NCBI RefSeq assembly: GCF_022321485.1
Contig: NZ_JAKOGG010000001.1
Location: 372,001-436,000 of the forward strand
Source: Shewanella electrica
Lineage (GTDB): Bacteria; Pseudomonadota; Gammaproteobacteria; Enterobacterales; Shewanellaceae
Direction: 5' to 3'
DNA length: 64,000 bases
Position 1 is the first letter of the stretch. Each line of letters opens with the position of its first letter. Positions 22,541-32,589 of this stretch are shown here, one piece after another. The notes beneath the pieces were generated by a model. It had not been told where the DNA came from. It saw only the letters and a list, made by a program, of their open reading frames with translations, and ran no database searches. The translations under genes and the position numbers were made by a program.

Positions 22541-25243
22541 ATGAAACGACAATTCAAGTTGAGTTTGACTGCATTTGCAATCGCTCAATGCTTGTCGCTG
22601 GCATCTGCACAAGCACAGGAAACAGAAAAAGAACAACAAGATAACACCACCAAGAGCGCTGAGGTAAAACAGCCCGAAGAGGCGAAAAAGCTGCAGGATA
22701 TCGAAGTACTGACCGTCCAAGGTTTTGCAGCCACCCTACAGCGTTCACTGCAAAATAAAAAATTGGCAGACTCCACCGTCGAGGTGATTTCTGTCGATGA
22801 TATTGGTCAACTACCCGACGTGACCATCACTGACACACTGGCGCGGCTACCGGGGATTGCTGCCGAGCGTGATCGCGGTAATGCCAGTACTATCTCTATC
22901 CGTGGTTTGGGCGAACGACTCAATTTGGCGACCATGAATGGTCGTGAGATTGTCAGTGGTGAACCTAGCCGTAGCGTGCGTTTTGAGCAGTTCCCAGCGG
23001 AACTGATCAATGGGGTAGAAGTGTATAAAAGTCCGCTGGCCAGCAATATCGAAGGTGGCATTGCCGGGTTGGTGAACATGAAGTTTGTCGATCCACTGGA
23101 TAGAGATAAACGGCAAGTCAACATCAGCGGGCATGTGATGGATTACCCGCTGGCCGATGATATTCCTACCGCTGACCATGATGGTTATCGCACAAGCTTT
23201 AGTTACGTTGACCCAATTACTGACAAATTTGGGGTGGCCTTTGGTGTGGCCTATCAAGATCAGCCTTCCATTCAGCGTGATGTGACCTCGTGGTCCTACA
23301 ACAAACTGGCGGCAGAGCAGGGCGATGTGAACGGCAACGGCGTGACGGAAGCGGCACCTTGGGGCGCACAAACCGCCACTAAAGGTGGCACCAACAAGCG
23401 TATTGGTGCCATGACCGTGTTGCAGTGGCTGCCAACCGATCGGTTACAACTGAAATATGACCTGTTTTACTCCAAGTTCGATATTGAAGAGCGTGAAGAC
23501 CAACTGTGGTTTGACGGTTGGGGCAACTGGAGTGGCGAGAGTAACTGGAACTATCAAAACGCCAGCAACCCTGCACAGATTATTACCAAGCCCGATGGCA
23601 GTGAGCAGATTGTCGCTGGCGGCATGTTATACGGCGGCAGCCATACCGCTAACAACTCCACTTGGTTTCAGAAAAACGCCTTGATCAGTACCGGGTTAAA
23701 TGCCGAATGGCAGGGCGATGATTGGACCATTGTTGCTGATGTCGGTTATTCCCAAGCTACCATCAAATCCAAGTGGGTCAATATCTCTTCCTCCTACCAA
23801 AATGCAGACGCCGTCGCCAATGGTATGGATTACAGCTGGGATGCTCGCGGTGAAAAACTCGCTATCGGTTCCGCCTATGATATTGGCAATACTGCCGATT
23901 ATCAGATGGATTATCTGCAAGTTAACAGCGATCGTGACCTGAAAGACGACATGATTAATGCTCGGTTGGATTTCTCGCGCATCGTCGATTTCGGCATCAT
24001 AGATAAGCTGAGCTTTGGTGGTCGCTGGGCTGACCGCGAAAAAGATAACGATGTGGTCAGTTGGCAACAAGCGGTGCTTGATGGCGATGCCAATGTTGAC
24101 GCTAACACCTACAGCTTAGGCAGCGGCTACAATGTGCCAGTGATGTACACCTTCAAAAACTGGTCGCAAGTCGTGGACAACGCCTTTGGTGGCATCGACA
24201 ACCGCAATCAACACGATAAGCAGACCAGCGATTATCTGGACAATTGGAACGTTAAAGAAACCAATAGTGCCCTGTATTTGATGTTTGGGCTGAGTGGTGA
24301 ACTGGGCTATATCCCGTACACCGGTAATATTGGCGTGCGCTATGTCAGAACTGAATCCACCTCCAGCGGTTTTGACCAAGTTCCCGGCACCGAATCTGTG
24401 GTACCTGTCTCGTTTGACCATGATTACGATGAGATCCTGCCGTCGTTGAATCTGCGTTTTAGTGTGACTGAAGATTCGCAGATCCGTTTGGGATTGTCCC
24501 GTGCCATGTCACGGCCACCACTGGTGGAGATGCGTTCAGGATTGGGGTTGAACCAATCTTCCACCGTCAACACTGCCTCTAAAGGTAACCCGCTGCTGAA
24601 TCCGTTTGTCGCCAATCAGGTCGATTTAGGCTACGAATATTATTTCGCCGATGATGCCGCCTTTACCGTGCAGCTGTTCTTTAAAGACCTGAAAACGCAT
24701 ATCGGTCAATCTACCAGCACCATGAATGTGGCCGGCGTTGATTATCAACTCACCGCGCCAGTCAATGGTGACGGCGGGCAAATTCGTGGTTTTGAATTGC
24801 TGTATCAACAAGCCTTTACCATGCTGCCAGAACCTTTCGATGGCTTAGGTATTTATGCCAATTACAGCTATACCAACAGCAATGTTAAGGAATTCGAACC
24901 AGCAGATAATCCACTGTCTTTGGGCGGGTTGTCGAAAAATGTGGGTAACCTGACGCTGTGGTACTCAAAATATGATGTGGATGCCAAAGTCTCCTACAAC
25001 TACCGCAGTGAATATACTCGCGTTGGCAGTTGGGACCCTTCAGAGCTGTATACCATTGGCTCGGAAGCGACAGTGGATGCCAGCATCTCCTATCAGTTAA
25101 CCGAAAACTTCAAAGTAATGTTGCAAGGGCAAAACCTGACCAACGAAGCATCAACTTCCTACTTTGATAACGATCCTTCTCGCCCTCGCGGGTACGCAGA
25201 GTGGGGTCGGCGCTATCTGCTTGGCTTCCAGTTGAGCATGTAA
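22541..25243 (+). CDS. TonB-dependent outer-membrane receptor, probable galactoside uptake
   Basis: 900 residues. Signal peptide (LSLTAFAIAQCLSLASAQA), then a TonB-box-like EVLTVQGF near residue 57, a plug domain (VISVDDIGQLPDVTITDTL, STISIRGLGERLNLATMNGR, GVEVYKSPLASNIEGGIAG) and a 22-strand-type barrel rich in aromatic girdles, ending GRRYLLGFQLSM. Plug and barrel resemble the large proteobacterial sugar-receptor group. Substrate specificity is inferred from the beta-galactosidase and Leloir genes that follow. AAGGGG lies about eight bases before the ATG. A strong terminator after it means this gene may be transcribed separately from, or more than, the enzyme genes. Confidence 0.92.
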   Translation: MKRQFKLSLTAFAIAQCLSLASAQAQETEKEQQDNTTKSAEVKQPEEAKKLQDIEVLTVQGFAATLQRSLQNKKLADSTVEVISVDDIGQLPDVTITDTLARLPGIAAERDRGNASTISIRGLGERLNLATMNGREIVSGEPSRSVRFEQFPAELINGVEVYKSPLASNIEGGIAGLVNMKFVDPLDRDKRQVNISGHVMDYPLADDIPTADHDGYRTSFSYVDPITDKFGVAFGVAYQDQPSIQRDVTSWSYNKLAAEQGDVNGNGVTEAAPWGAQTATKGGTNKRIGAMTVLQWLPTDRLQLKYDLFYSKFDIEEREDQLWFDGWGNWSGESNWNYQNASNPAQIITKPDGSEQIVAGGMLYGGSHTANNSTWFQKNALISTGLNAEWQGDDWTIVADVGYSQATIKSKWVNISSSYQNADAVANGMDYSWDARGEKLAIGSAYDIGNTADYQMDYLQVNSDRDLKDDMINARLDFSRIVDFGIIDKLSFGGRWADREKDNDVVSWQQAVLDGDANVDANTYSLGSGYNVPVMYTFKNWSQVVDNAFGGIDNRNQHDKQTSDYLDNWNVKETNSALYLMFGLSGELGYIPYTGNIGVRYVRTESTSSGFDQVPGTESVVPVSFDHDYDEILPSLNLRFSVTEDSQIRLGLSRAMSRPPLVEMRSGLGLNQSSTVNTASKGNPLLNPFVANQVDLGYEYYFADDAAFTVQLFFKDLKTHIGQSTSTMNVAGVDYQLTAPVNGDGGQIRGFELLYQQAFTMLPEPFDGLGIYANYSYTNSNVKEFEPADNPLSLGGLSKNVGNLTLWYSKYDVDAKVSYNYRSEYTRVGSWDPSELYTIGSEATVDASISYQLTENFKVMLQGQNLTNEASTSYFDNDPSRPRGYAEWGRRYLLGFQLSM

Positions 25244-25249
25244 CGCATG

Positions 25250-25281
25250 GTCGCAGCATTTGCCTTGGTAAATGCTGCGAC
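25250..25281 (+). terminator. terminator or attenuator between receptor and beta-galactosidase genes
   Basis: GTCGCAGCATTT and AAATGCTGCGAC pair perfectly over 12 bases with an 8-base loop, then TTGTTTTCC. The position six bases past the receptor stop and before the next gene suggests partial termination, so that receptor mRNA exceeds enzyme mRNA. Confidence 0.7.
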
Positions 25282-25343
25282 TTGTTTTCCTTCAAGAATT
25301 TTTATGTTGTTAAACCATTAGTATGGAAAGAGGGACTTTCAGG

Positions 25344-27719
25344 GTGCGATTGAACAAACAACTATCAGCCGTTTTTTTCAGTACATTTATTCTTAGTGCC
25401 TGCTTAAGCCAAGACGTTGAAACCGCTGCTTCAGCGGTGCAGAACGCGCCAGAGGCTGAGAGTAAAGTCATCAATTTCAACCAACAATGGCTATTTAAAA
25501 AATCGGCTGATGACCAGCCATTAGCGCAAATCACTACGCCGTGGGAGTCGGTGCGCTTACCACATACGCCGCGACTTGAGCCAGCCGTGGTGGATGACCA
25601 GTGGCAAGGTATTGCGTGGTATCAAAAAACATTTGAGGCGGCAGCTGACTGGCGCAATAAAGTGGTACAGATCCGCTTTGAGGCCGCCATGAATCAGGCC
25701 GATGTGTGGCTGAATGAACAAAAAGTGGGCAGCCATCTGGGCGGTTATCTGCCATTTACATTGGACTTAAGTTCGGCCTTACGCCCCGGTACGAACACAT
25801 TATTAGTGCGGTTAGATAACCGTGATAATGCCATTACTGGCCCTAAGCCATTGCATCTGCTCGACTTTAATACTTACGGCGGCTTATATCGTGGCGTGTC
25901 GTTGCAGGTTAAAGACAAACTGATGATCACCGACGAGATGCTCGCGCAGGATGTTGCGGGTGGCGGTGTGTTTGTGACCTATCCGCAGGTTTCTGCCGAG
26001 CACGCAAGCGTAGCGGTGAAAACCCAACTGCAAAACCAGTACGCCGAAGATAAAACCCTACAACTGCAACAAACGCTATTGTGGCAAGGCAAAACCGTTG
26101 CCAGTGCGACGCAGCAATATCATTTGGCAGCGGGAACAACGGCGGATTTCACCCAGCAAATGACCGTGACCACGCCAGCGCTGTGGAGCCCCAAAACCCC
26201 GCATTTATATACGCTGCAAACATCATTGTTCAGCGGCGATCAGTTGATTGAACAACAACAGCGGCAGATAGGTATTCGCAGTTTCACTTTCAACGACCAG
26301 CACCAGTTGTTGATTAATGGCGAGCCTGCGTTTCTGCGCGGGGTGAACCGTCATCAGGAATATCCGTTCGTGGGGTACGCATTATCGCCACAGGCGGATT
26401 ATCGCGATGCGGTCAAAATCAAACAGGCTGGGTTCGACTATGTGCGCTTGTCGCATTATCCCCATTCGCCCGCGTTTATGGCGGCGGCAGATAAACTCGG
26501 GTTAGTGCTGCTGGACGCGGTGTTAGGTTGGCAATATTACAACCCTGATCCAGCATTTGATGAACAGGTGGTGAAAAGCTGCCGCGATCTGATCCGTCGT
26601 GATCGTAATCATCCAAGCGTGGTGGCATGGGAATGCTCACTCAATGAAACCGAAATGCCACCGCAGTTGATCGCACGTCTGCACGACACGGTGCATCAGG
26701 AGTTTCCGGGCAGCTATTCGGCGGGCTGGGCTAAGGGATACGACATTTTCCTGCAAGCGCGGCAACATCGCCAATTGCACTACGAAACACCCACCCAACC
26801 TTATGCGGTGTCAGAATACGGTGACTGGGAATATTACGCGCAGAACGCTGGGTTTAACCAAGACAGTTGGGGCGACCTGAAAGAGGAAGAACGCAGCAGT
26901 CGTCAACTGCTGAACAGCGGTGAAAAACGGTTATTGCAGCAAGCGCTTAATCTTGAAGAAGCCCATAACGATAACTATAACGTCCCCGCTTTTGCCGATG
27001 GCTATTGGGTGATGTTCGACTATAACCGTGGTTATATCGACGATTTAGAAGCCTCCGGCATTATGAGCCTGTTTCGCCAGCCGAAATACAGCTACTACTT
27101 TTTTGCCAGCCAGCGTGATGCCAGTGAGGTCAGCCCGCTATTTAGCAGTGGCCCGATGGTACATATTGCTAGCCAATGGCAGCCAGACTCTAGCCTCGAT
27201 GTCCGCGTCTTTAGTAATGCCGACGAAGTTGCGCTGTACCTAAATGATCAGTTGGTCGCTCAGCAAACGCCTACACGCAATAGCTATTCAACGAACTTGC
27301 CACATCCGCCGTTTATTTTTAACCTGAGCAAATTTGTGCCGGGAACGCTGCGCGCCGATGCGATTATCGACGGCAAAGTGGTGGCGACTCATCAAGTCTC
27401 CACGCCCGGTAAAGCGGCTAGCATCGACTTGCAGTTGGATACCAGTGGCGTAGCGCCAGTAACCGGCAGCAACGATGTACTATTTGTTTACGCTCAATTG
27501 CGTGATAATGCCGGAAATCCATTGTGGAACAATGATATCCCAATGGAAGCAACCGCTGGTGGCGATATTGAAATACTTAATCAGGAGCCAATTGTCACCT
27601 CGATGGGACAAGCGGCCTTGCTGATCCGTATTGGTAACACCCTCAAGGACGCCCGTGTCACGGTAACGGCAGCAGGCTTACCGCCAGCGACATTGATGTT
27701 AGAAAAGGAGAATCAGTAA
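25344..27719 (+). CDS. GH2 beta-galactosidase, lipoprotein
   Basis: Glycoside hydrolase family 2, about 791 residues. Lipoprotein signal ([20 protein letters not shown], lipobox LSAC with C20). Then the sugar-binding jelly-roll domain ([21 protein letters not shown]), an immunoglobulin-like domain, the TIM barrel ([13 protein letters not shown]), acid/base E435 in SLNETE and nucleophile E491 in [10 protein letters not shown], and further beta domains. GTG 25344 is preferred to the ATG at 25323, because GAGGGA precedes it by eight bases and it gives a proper signal peptide. Hydrolysis is thus expected in the periplasm or at the outer membrane rather than the cytosol. Its last codon overlaps galE by one base. 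Confidence 0.9.
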   Translation: MRLNKQLSAVFFSTFILSACLSQDVETAASAVQNAPEAESKVINFNQQWLFKKSADDQPLAQITTPWESVRLPHTPRLEPAVVDDQWQGIAWYQKTFEAAADWRNKVVQIRFEAAMNQADVWLNEQKVGSHLGGYLPFTLDLSSALRPGTNTLLVRLDNRDNAITGPKPLHLLDFNTYGGLYRGVSLQVKDKLMITDEMLAQDVAGGGVFVTYPQVSAEHASVAVKTQLQNQYAEDKTLQLQQTLLWQGKTVASATQQYHLAAGTTADFTQQMTVTTPALWSPKTPHLYTLQTSLFSGDQLIEQQQRQIGIRSFTFNDQHQLLINGEPAFLRGVNRHQEYPFVGYALSPQADYRDAVKIKQAGFDYVRLSHYPHSPAFMAAADKLGLVLLDAVLGWQYYNPDPAFDEQVVKSCRDLIRRDRNHPSVVAWECSLNETEMPPQLIARLHDTVHQEFPGSYSAGWAKGYDIFLQARQHRQLHYETPTQPYAVSEYGDWEYYAQNAGFNQDSWGDLKEEERSSRQLLNSGEKRLLQQALNLEEAHNDNYNVPAFADGYWVMFDYNRGYIDDLEASGIMSLFRQPKYSYYFFASQRDASEVSPLFSSGPMVHIASQWQPDSSLDVRVFSNADEVALYLNDQLVAQQTPTRNSYSTNLPHPPFIFNLSKFVPGTLRADAIIDGKVVATHQVSTPGKAASIDLQLDTSGVAPVTGSNDVLFVYAQLRDNAGNPLWNNDIPMEATAGGDIEILNQEPIVTSMGQAALLIRIGNTLKDARVTVTAAGLPPATLMLEKENQ

Positions 27720-28747
27720 TGCAGATTTTAGTGACTGGCGGTGCCGGCTACATTGGGACCCATACCTGTGTGGCGTTATTGGCGGCGGGACACCAAGTGG
27801 TGGTGCTGGACAATTTCAGCAATAGCCAGCCTCAGGCATTAGCGCGAGTTGAGCAGATTAGCGGCCAATCGGTACGCTTGTATCAAGGCGATGTGGGCGA
27901 TGCATCGCTGCTGCAGCAGATTTTTGCTGAACAACAGATCGACGCTGTGATCCATTTTGCGGGGGCAAAAGCGGTGGGTGAATCGGTGGAACTACCACTG
28001 TTCTATTACCGTAACAACGTGACTGCCAGTCAAACGCTGATTGAAACCATGACTGCCTGCGGCGTGAAAACGCTAGTGTTTAGCTCTTCTGCGACCGTTT
28101 ATGGCGATCCGCATACCGTTCCCATTGTGGAAGATTTTCCTTTGCTGCCCACCAACCCGTATGGCCGTAGCAAGCTGATGGTGGAACAGATTATTGGCGA
28201 CCATTGCGCGTCGCCGAAAACCCAAGGTTTTACCGGCATTGTGCTGCGTTACTTCAATCCGGTTGGCGCGCATCCCAGTGGGCTGATTGGTGAAGACCCT
28301 AACGGCATTCCTAACAACCTGATGCCGTTCATTGCCCAAGTGGCGATTGGACGCCGCCCTGAGCTGTCAGTGTTTGGTGATGACTATCCCACTATCGATG
28401 GTACCGGCGTACGCGATTACATCCATGTGTGTGATTTGGCTGAGGGCCATGTCAGAGCAGTTGAAAAACTGCACGGCAACTATGGCTGCCATGTGTTCAA
28501 TCTTGGCACTGGCAGTGGCATATCGGTATTGCAGATGGTGCAAGCCTACGCAGCCGCCTGCGGCCGTGACATTCCTTATCGTTTTGTCGCGCGTCGTGCT
28601 GGTGATGTGGCGCAGTACTTTGCTGACCCAACGAAAGCGCGTGAAGTGCTGGGCTGGCAAGCGACGCGCGATCTCAATGACATGGTGGCATCAAGTTGGC
28701 ATTGGCAGTCAACCAATCCAGCAGGTTACAGCAGTACTAAAGATTGA
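27719..28747 (+). CDS. galE: UDP-glucose 4-epimerase
   Basis: Short-chain dehydrogenase-type epimerase interconverting UDP-galactose and UDP-glucose. NAD-binding GGAGYIG (7-13), catalytic S124 (SSSATVYG), Y148 and K152 (NPYGRSK), length 342 typical. Begins on the A of the preceding TAATG, so translation is coupled to beta-galactosidase. First of the contiguous galE-galT-galK block of the Leloir pathway; no galM mutarotase gene is present in the window. Confidence 0.97.
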   Translation: MQILVTGGAGYIGTHTCVALLAAGHQVVVLDNFSNSQPQALARVEQISGQSVRLYQGDVGDASLLQQIFAEQQIDAVIHFAGAKAVGESVELPLFYYRNNVTASQTLIETMTACGVKTLVFSSSATVYGDPHTVPIVEDFPLLPTNPYGRSKLMVEQIIGDHCASPKTQGFTGIVLRYFNPVGAHPSGLIGEDPNGIPNNLMPFIAQVAIGRRPELSVFGDDYPTIDGTGVRDYIHVCDLAEGHVRAVEKLHGNYGCHVFNLGTGSGISVLQMVQAYAAACGRDIPYRFVARRAGDVAQYFADPTKAREVLGWQATRDLNDMVASSWHWQSTNPAGYSSTKD

Positions 28748-28764
28748 CAGAAGTTGAGGTTTGT

Positions 28765-29835
28765 ATGTCAGAGTTTGACGTAAAAGATCATCCCCACCGT
28801 CGTTATAATCCGCTGACAGGGGACTGGGTATTGGTGTCGCCGCACCGTGCCAAACGCCCATGGCAAGGACAGGTCGAAGCACCTGCCACCGATGATATTC
28901 CCCATTACGATAGCAGTTGTTTTTTGTGTCCCGGCAACAAGCGGATCACCGGCGATATTAATCCGAACTACAGTAAACCCTTTGTGTTTACTAACGATTT
29001 TGCCGCGTTGCATCAAGACACGCCAGCGGCGAGCCGCAATGATGATGGTTTGTTTGTGTTGGAATCTGAGCGCGGCACCAGCCGCGTGGTGTGTTACTCG
29101 CCAGATCACAGCTTGACCATGCCTGAGTTGTCCAATGCGCAAATTGCGGCCGTCATCCACGAGTGGACCGCACAATATCGTGAGTTATCGCAGCAGTATG
29201 CGTGGGTGCAGGTGTTTGAAAACAAAGGCGCCATCAACGGTTGCTCCAATCCGCATCCCCATGGTCAGATTTGGGCCTGTTCAGCGGTGCCAACGCTGCC
29301 AGCAAAAACCGATGAATCACAGCGCCAATATTTAGCTGAACACGGTAAAAACCTGCTGCTGACCTATGTCGAGCGCGAACTTGCCGATGGCGCTCGCACT
29401 GTGGTGGAGAACGAGCATTGGATAGTGGTAGTTCCTTATTGGGCATCGTGGCCGTTTGAAACCTTGTTGTTGCCCAAAACACATGTGACGCGTATGGAAG
29501 AGTTATCGCCCGCGCAGCAGCAAGCGCTGGCCGATATTCTCAAACAACTTACTATCCGTTATGACAATTTATTCCAGTGCGCCTTTCCCTATTCAATGGG
29601 CTGGCACGTCGCACCTTACACTGCGCAATATCAAGCAGCGTCCGCGCGTGCACACTGGTTAATGCATTGCCATTTTTACCCGCCACTACTGCGTTCAGCT
29701 ACCGTGAAAAAGTTCATGGTGGGTTATGAAATGATGGCGGAAACCCAACGGGATATGACCCCTGAGCAAGCGGCTGAACGTTTGCGTCAACAGTCTCCAA
29801 TTCATTATAAATCAGTACAAAAAGGTGACGTATGA
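28765..29835 (+). CDS. galT: galactose-1-phosphate uridylyltransferase
   Basis: Transfers UMP from UDP-glucose to galactose-1-phosphate. Histidine-triad active site H164-P-H166-G-Q168, at the same numbering as the E. coli enzyme, with zinc ligands C52 and C55 (SCFLCPGN). Starts at ATG 28765 with TTGAGG upstream; the earlier TTG at 28744 is not preferred. 356 residues. Ends with ATGA overlap into galK. Confidence 0.96.
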   Translation: MSEFDVKDHPHRRYNPLTGDWVLVSPHRAKRPWQGQVEAPATDDIPHYDSSCFLCPGNKRITGDINPNYSKPFVFTNDFAALHQDTPAASRNDDGLFVLESERGTSRVVCYSPDHSLTMPELSNAQIAAVIHEWTAQYRELSQQYAWVQVFENKGAINGCSNPHPHGQIWACSAVPTLPAKTDESQRQYLAEHGKNLLLTYVERELADGARTVVENEHWIVVVPYWASWPFETLLLPKTHVTRMEELSPAQQQALADILKQLTIRYDNLFQCAFPYSMGWHVAPYTAQYQAASARAHWLMHCHFYPPLLRSATVKKFMVGYEMMAETQRDMTPEQAAERLRQQSPIHYKSVQKGDV

Positions 29836-30992
29836 GTCTGACAGTCGCTGAACTCCATCAGCTATTCTCTGCACATTTTAAGGCTGCTGCCGATTACCAT
29901 TTCCGCGCGCCGGGCCGAGTCAATTTGATTGGCGAACACACGGATTATAACGACGGCTTTGTATTGCCTTGTGCCATCGACTTCGATACCCATGTGCTGG
30001 CACGCAAGAACGGCCTTAATGTGATCCGTGTGCTGGCCGCCGATTATGACAATCAACAGGACGAAATCCCGCTAACTGCGGCCATTGAACATCATGCAGA
30101 TTATCAATGGGCTAACTATGTCCGTGGCGTGGTGCAGAGTTTGCAACGGCAGAATATCGAGCTGGTTGGCTGTGATTTGGCGATTAGCGGTAACGTGCCG
30201 CAGGGGGCGGGCCTTAGCTCATCCGCCGCGTTGGAAGTGTCGCTGGGGTTGACCTTCACCACGCTGGCCGAGCAGCCAATGAGCCTAGCGCAGATCGCGC
30301 TGACTGGGCAGCAAGCCGAGAACCATTTTGTGGGGTGTAACAGCGGCATCATGGATCAGTTAATCTCGGCGCAGGGCCAGCAGGGCAATGCGGTGTTGAT
30401 CGATTGTCGCTCATTAGCCTGTGACGCCGTTGCCATGCCGCAAGAACTGGCGGTGGTGATCATCAACTCCAATGTTAAACGCGGTTTGGTCGGCAGCGAA
30501 TACAATACACGCCGTGAACAGTGTGAAGCGGGGGCTGCGCATTATGGGGTGAAGGCGCTGCGCGATTTAGACATCGATGCAATTGCCAATATTTTTACTG
30601 AACTAGACGATGTTACAGCGCGTCGCGTGCGCCATGTGGTGACCGAAAATGCCCGCACACTGGCAGCGGCGCAGGCGCTGGCGAATGATGACATTTCCAC
30701 GCTCAGCCAGCTAATGGCGCAGTCTCATGCATCGATGCGTGATGATTTTGAAATCACCGTGCCACCTATCGATTATCTGGTGTCGCTGGTGCATGGAGTT
30801 ATCGGCAATCGCGGCGGAGTGCGTATGACGGGCGGCGGCTTTGGCGGTTGCGTGGTGGCGTTAGTACCGCACGACTTGGTGGATGAAGTTAAAACGCAGA
30901 TCGCCGCTAACTATCCACAGCACAGCGGCTTAGTGGCTGATGTGTTTGTTTGTCAGCCTTCGGCAGGAGCCGAGATTGTGACCCAACCTTAA
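29832..30992 (+). CDS. galK: galactokinase
   Basis: GHMP kinase phosphorylating galactose at C1. Galactokinase signature [22 protein letters not shown]-loop [17 protein letters not shown], and [11 protein letters not shown] at the C-terminus. 386 residues, usual length. Overlaps galT by four bases. Followed after 21 bases by the sugar symporter gene. Confidence 0.97.
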   Translation: MSLTVAELHQLFSAHFKAAADYHFRAPGRVNLIGEHTDYNDGFVLPCAIDFDTHVLARKNGLNVIRVLAADYDNQQDEIPLTAAIEHHADYQWANYVRGVVQSLQRQNIELVGCDLAISGNVPQGAGLSSSAALEVSLGLTFTTLAEQPMSLAQIALTGQQAENHFVGCNSGIMDQLISAQGQQGNAVLIDCRSLACDAVAMPQELAVVIINSNVKRGLVGSEYNTRREQCEAGAAHYGVKALRDLDIDAIANIFTELDDVTARRVRHVVTENARTLAAAQALANDDISTLSQLMAQSHASMRDDFEITVPPIDYLVSLVHGVIGNRGGVRMTGGGFGGCVVALVPHDLVDEVKTQIAANYPQHSGLVADVFVCQPSAGAEIVTQP

Positions 30993-31013
30993 CAACAGCA
31001 AGGAGAAAGCGGT

Positions 31014-32579
31014 ATGTTGTTAGCTCCATTAGATTTTGTCATCCTCGCTGCCTATGTGGTCATCTTACTCGGTCTGGCTTGGTGGGTATCTCGCGATAAA
31101 CCCGGGCACGATAAAAATACCAATGATTATTTTTTAGCGGGCAATAGTCTGCCGTGGTGGGCAATTGGTGCTTCGCTGGTGGCATCGAATATTTCCGCCG
31201 AGCAAGTGATTGGTATGTCAGGTTCCGGTTATGCCATCGGCCTGGCGATTGCGTCTTATGAGTGGATGGGCGCGCTGACGTTGATCATCGTCGGTGCATG
31301 GTTCCTGCCGATTTTCCTCAAACGTAAAATCTACACCATGCCGCAGTTTCTGCTGCATCGTTACGACAACCGCGTACGTCTGACCATGGCGCTGTTTTGG
31401 CTGGCGGTCTATGTGTTTGTTAACTTGACGGCCGTATTGTGGCTCGGCGCGTTGGCGATCAACACCCTTACTGGGCTCAACATTACCGCCAGTTTAGTGC
31501 TGTTGGCGGCACTGTCGCTGGCGTATTCGCTCTATGGCGGTTTGAAGGTGGTGGCACTGACCGACATCATTCAAGTGCTGTTGTTGGTGGCGGGTGGTTT
31601 ATTCCTCTCTTATATCTCGTTGCAGATGGTCAGCGATGGCAAAGGGATTGTCGCCGGTTTTGATATTTTGATGGCTAAGCTGCCAGAGAAATTCGACATG
31701 ATCCTCACGCCAGATAGCCCGAATTACGCCAGTTTGCCGGGGATTTCGGTGCTGGTGGGTGGTTTATGGGTGATGAACTTGTCTTACTGGGGCTTTAACC
31801 AGTACATCATTCAACGGGCGCTGGCCGCCAAAGACTTGAAAGAAGCACGTAAAGGTATTGCTTTTGCTGCCTTCCTTAAACTGTTGATGCCTGTATTGGT
31901 GGTGTTACCGGGGATTGCCGCCGTGGTGCTGTTACCGCCACTCGACCGACCTGATCAGGCGTATCCACAGTTGATGGGCTTGATGCCAGTTGGCTTGAAA
32001 GGGCTCATCTTTGCGGCACTGGTGGCGGCCATTCTGTCGAGCTTGGCGTCGATGACTAACAGTATTTCAACCATATTCACCATGGACTTGTACGCGCAGA
32101 TGCGTCGCCATCAAACGCAGCATCATTATGTCAAAGTCGGACGTATCGCCAGCGTGGTGGCGTTGTTGGTGGCCTTGGTGACTGCTCAGCCGCTGCTGGG
32201 TAAATCTGAGCAAGCATTCCAGTTTATTCAGGAATTTACTGGCTTCTTCACGCCGGGGATTGTGGTGCTGTTTGTGCTGGGGATGTTCTGGAAAAAGACC
32301 ACTGCCAATGGTGCGTTGGCGGCAGCGATCTGTTCCGCAGCGTTATCGGCGGCGGCGAAATTCTGGCTGCCAGATGTGCCATTTATGGATCGCGTCGGCT
32401 ATGTATTCCTCAGTTGTTTGGCGCTAGCTGTGGTTATTTCGTTGCTGGAAGGCAAGGGCAAAGATCATCAGCACAGCATTCCGTTAAACGATATCGACTT
32501 TACTACCCATGCGAGTTATCGGGTTAGCGCTGCGGTTATCTCGCTGATCCTGATCTGTTTCTACACCGTTTGGTGGTAA
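31014..32579 (+). CDS. sodium/sugar symporter (SGLT family), probable galactose uptake
   Basis: Sodium:solute symporter with about 14 membrane segments, 521 residues. SGLT-type signatures include the SNISAEQVIGMSGSGYA region, FLPIFLKRKIYTMPQFLLHRY, LYGGLKVVALTDIIQ and SSLASMTNSISTIFTMDLY. Expected to import galactose (or glucose) released by the beta-galactosidase from the periplasm into the cytosol, feeding galK. AAGGAG lies before the start. Specificity is inferred from context. Confidence 0.9.
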   Translation: MLLAPLDFVILAAYVVILLGLAWWVSRDKPGHDKNTNDYFLAGNSLPWWAIGASLVASNISAEQVIGMSGSGYAIGLAIASYEWMGALTLIIVGAWFLPIFLKRKIYTMPQFLLHRYDNRVRLTMALFWLAVYVFVNLTAVLWLGALAINTLTGLNITASLVLLAALSLAYSLYGGLKVVALTDIIQVLLLVAGGLFLSYISLQMVSDGKGIVAGFDILMAKLPEKFDMILTPDSPNYASLPGISVLVGGLWVMNLSYWGFNQYIIQRALAAKDLKEARKGIAFAAFLKLLMPVLVVLPGIAAVVLLPPLDRPDQAYPQLMGLMPVGLKGLIFAALVAAILSSLASMTNSISTIFTMDLYAQMRRHQTQHHYVKVGRIASVVALLVALVTAQPLLGKSEQAFQFIQEFTGFFTPGIVVLFVLGMFWKKTTANGALAAAICSAALSAAAKFWLPDVPFMDRVGYVFLSCLALAVVISLLEGKGKDHQHSIPLNDIDFTTHASYRVSAAVISLILICFYTVWW

Positions 32580-32589
32580 GGAGGGGCCG

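Noticed and set aside
22807-24421. Several minus-strand frames of 100 to 175 codons opposite the TonB receptor
   Set aside because: No start signals, no family features, and fully antisense to a strongly supported gene.
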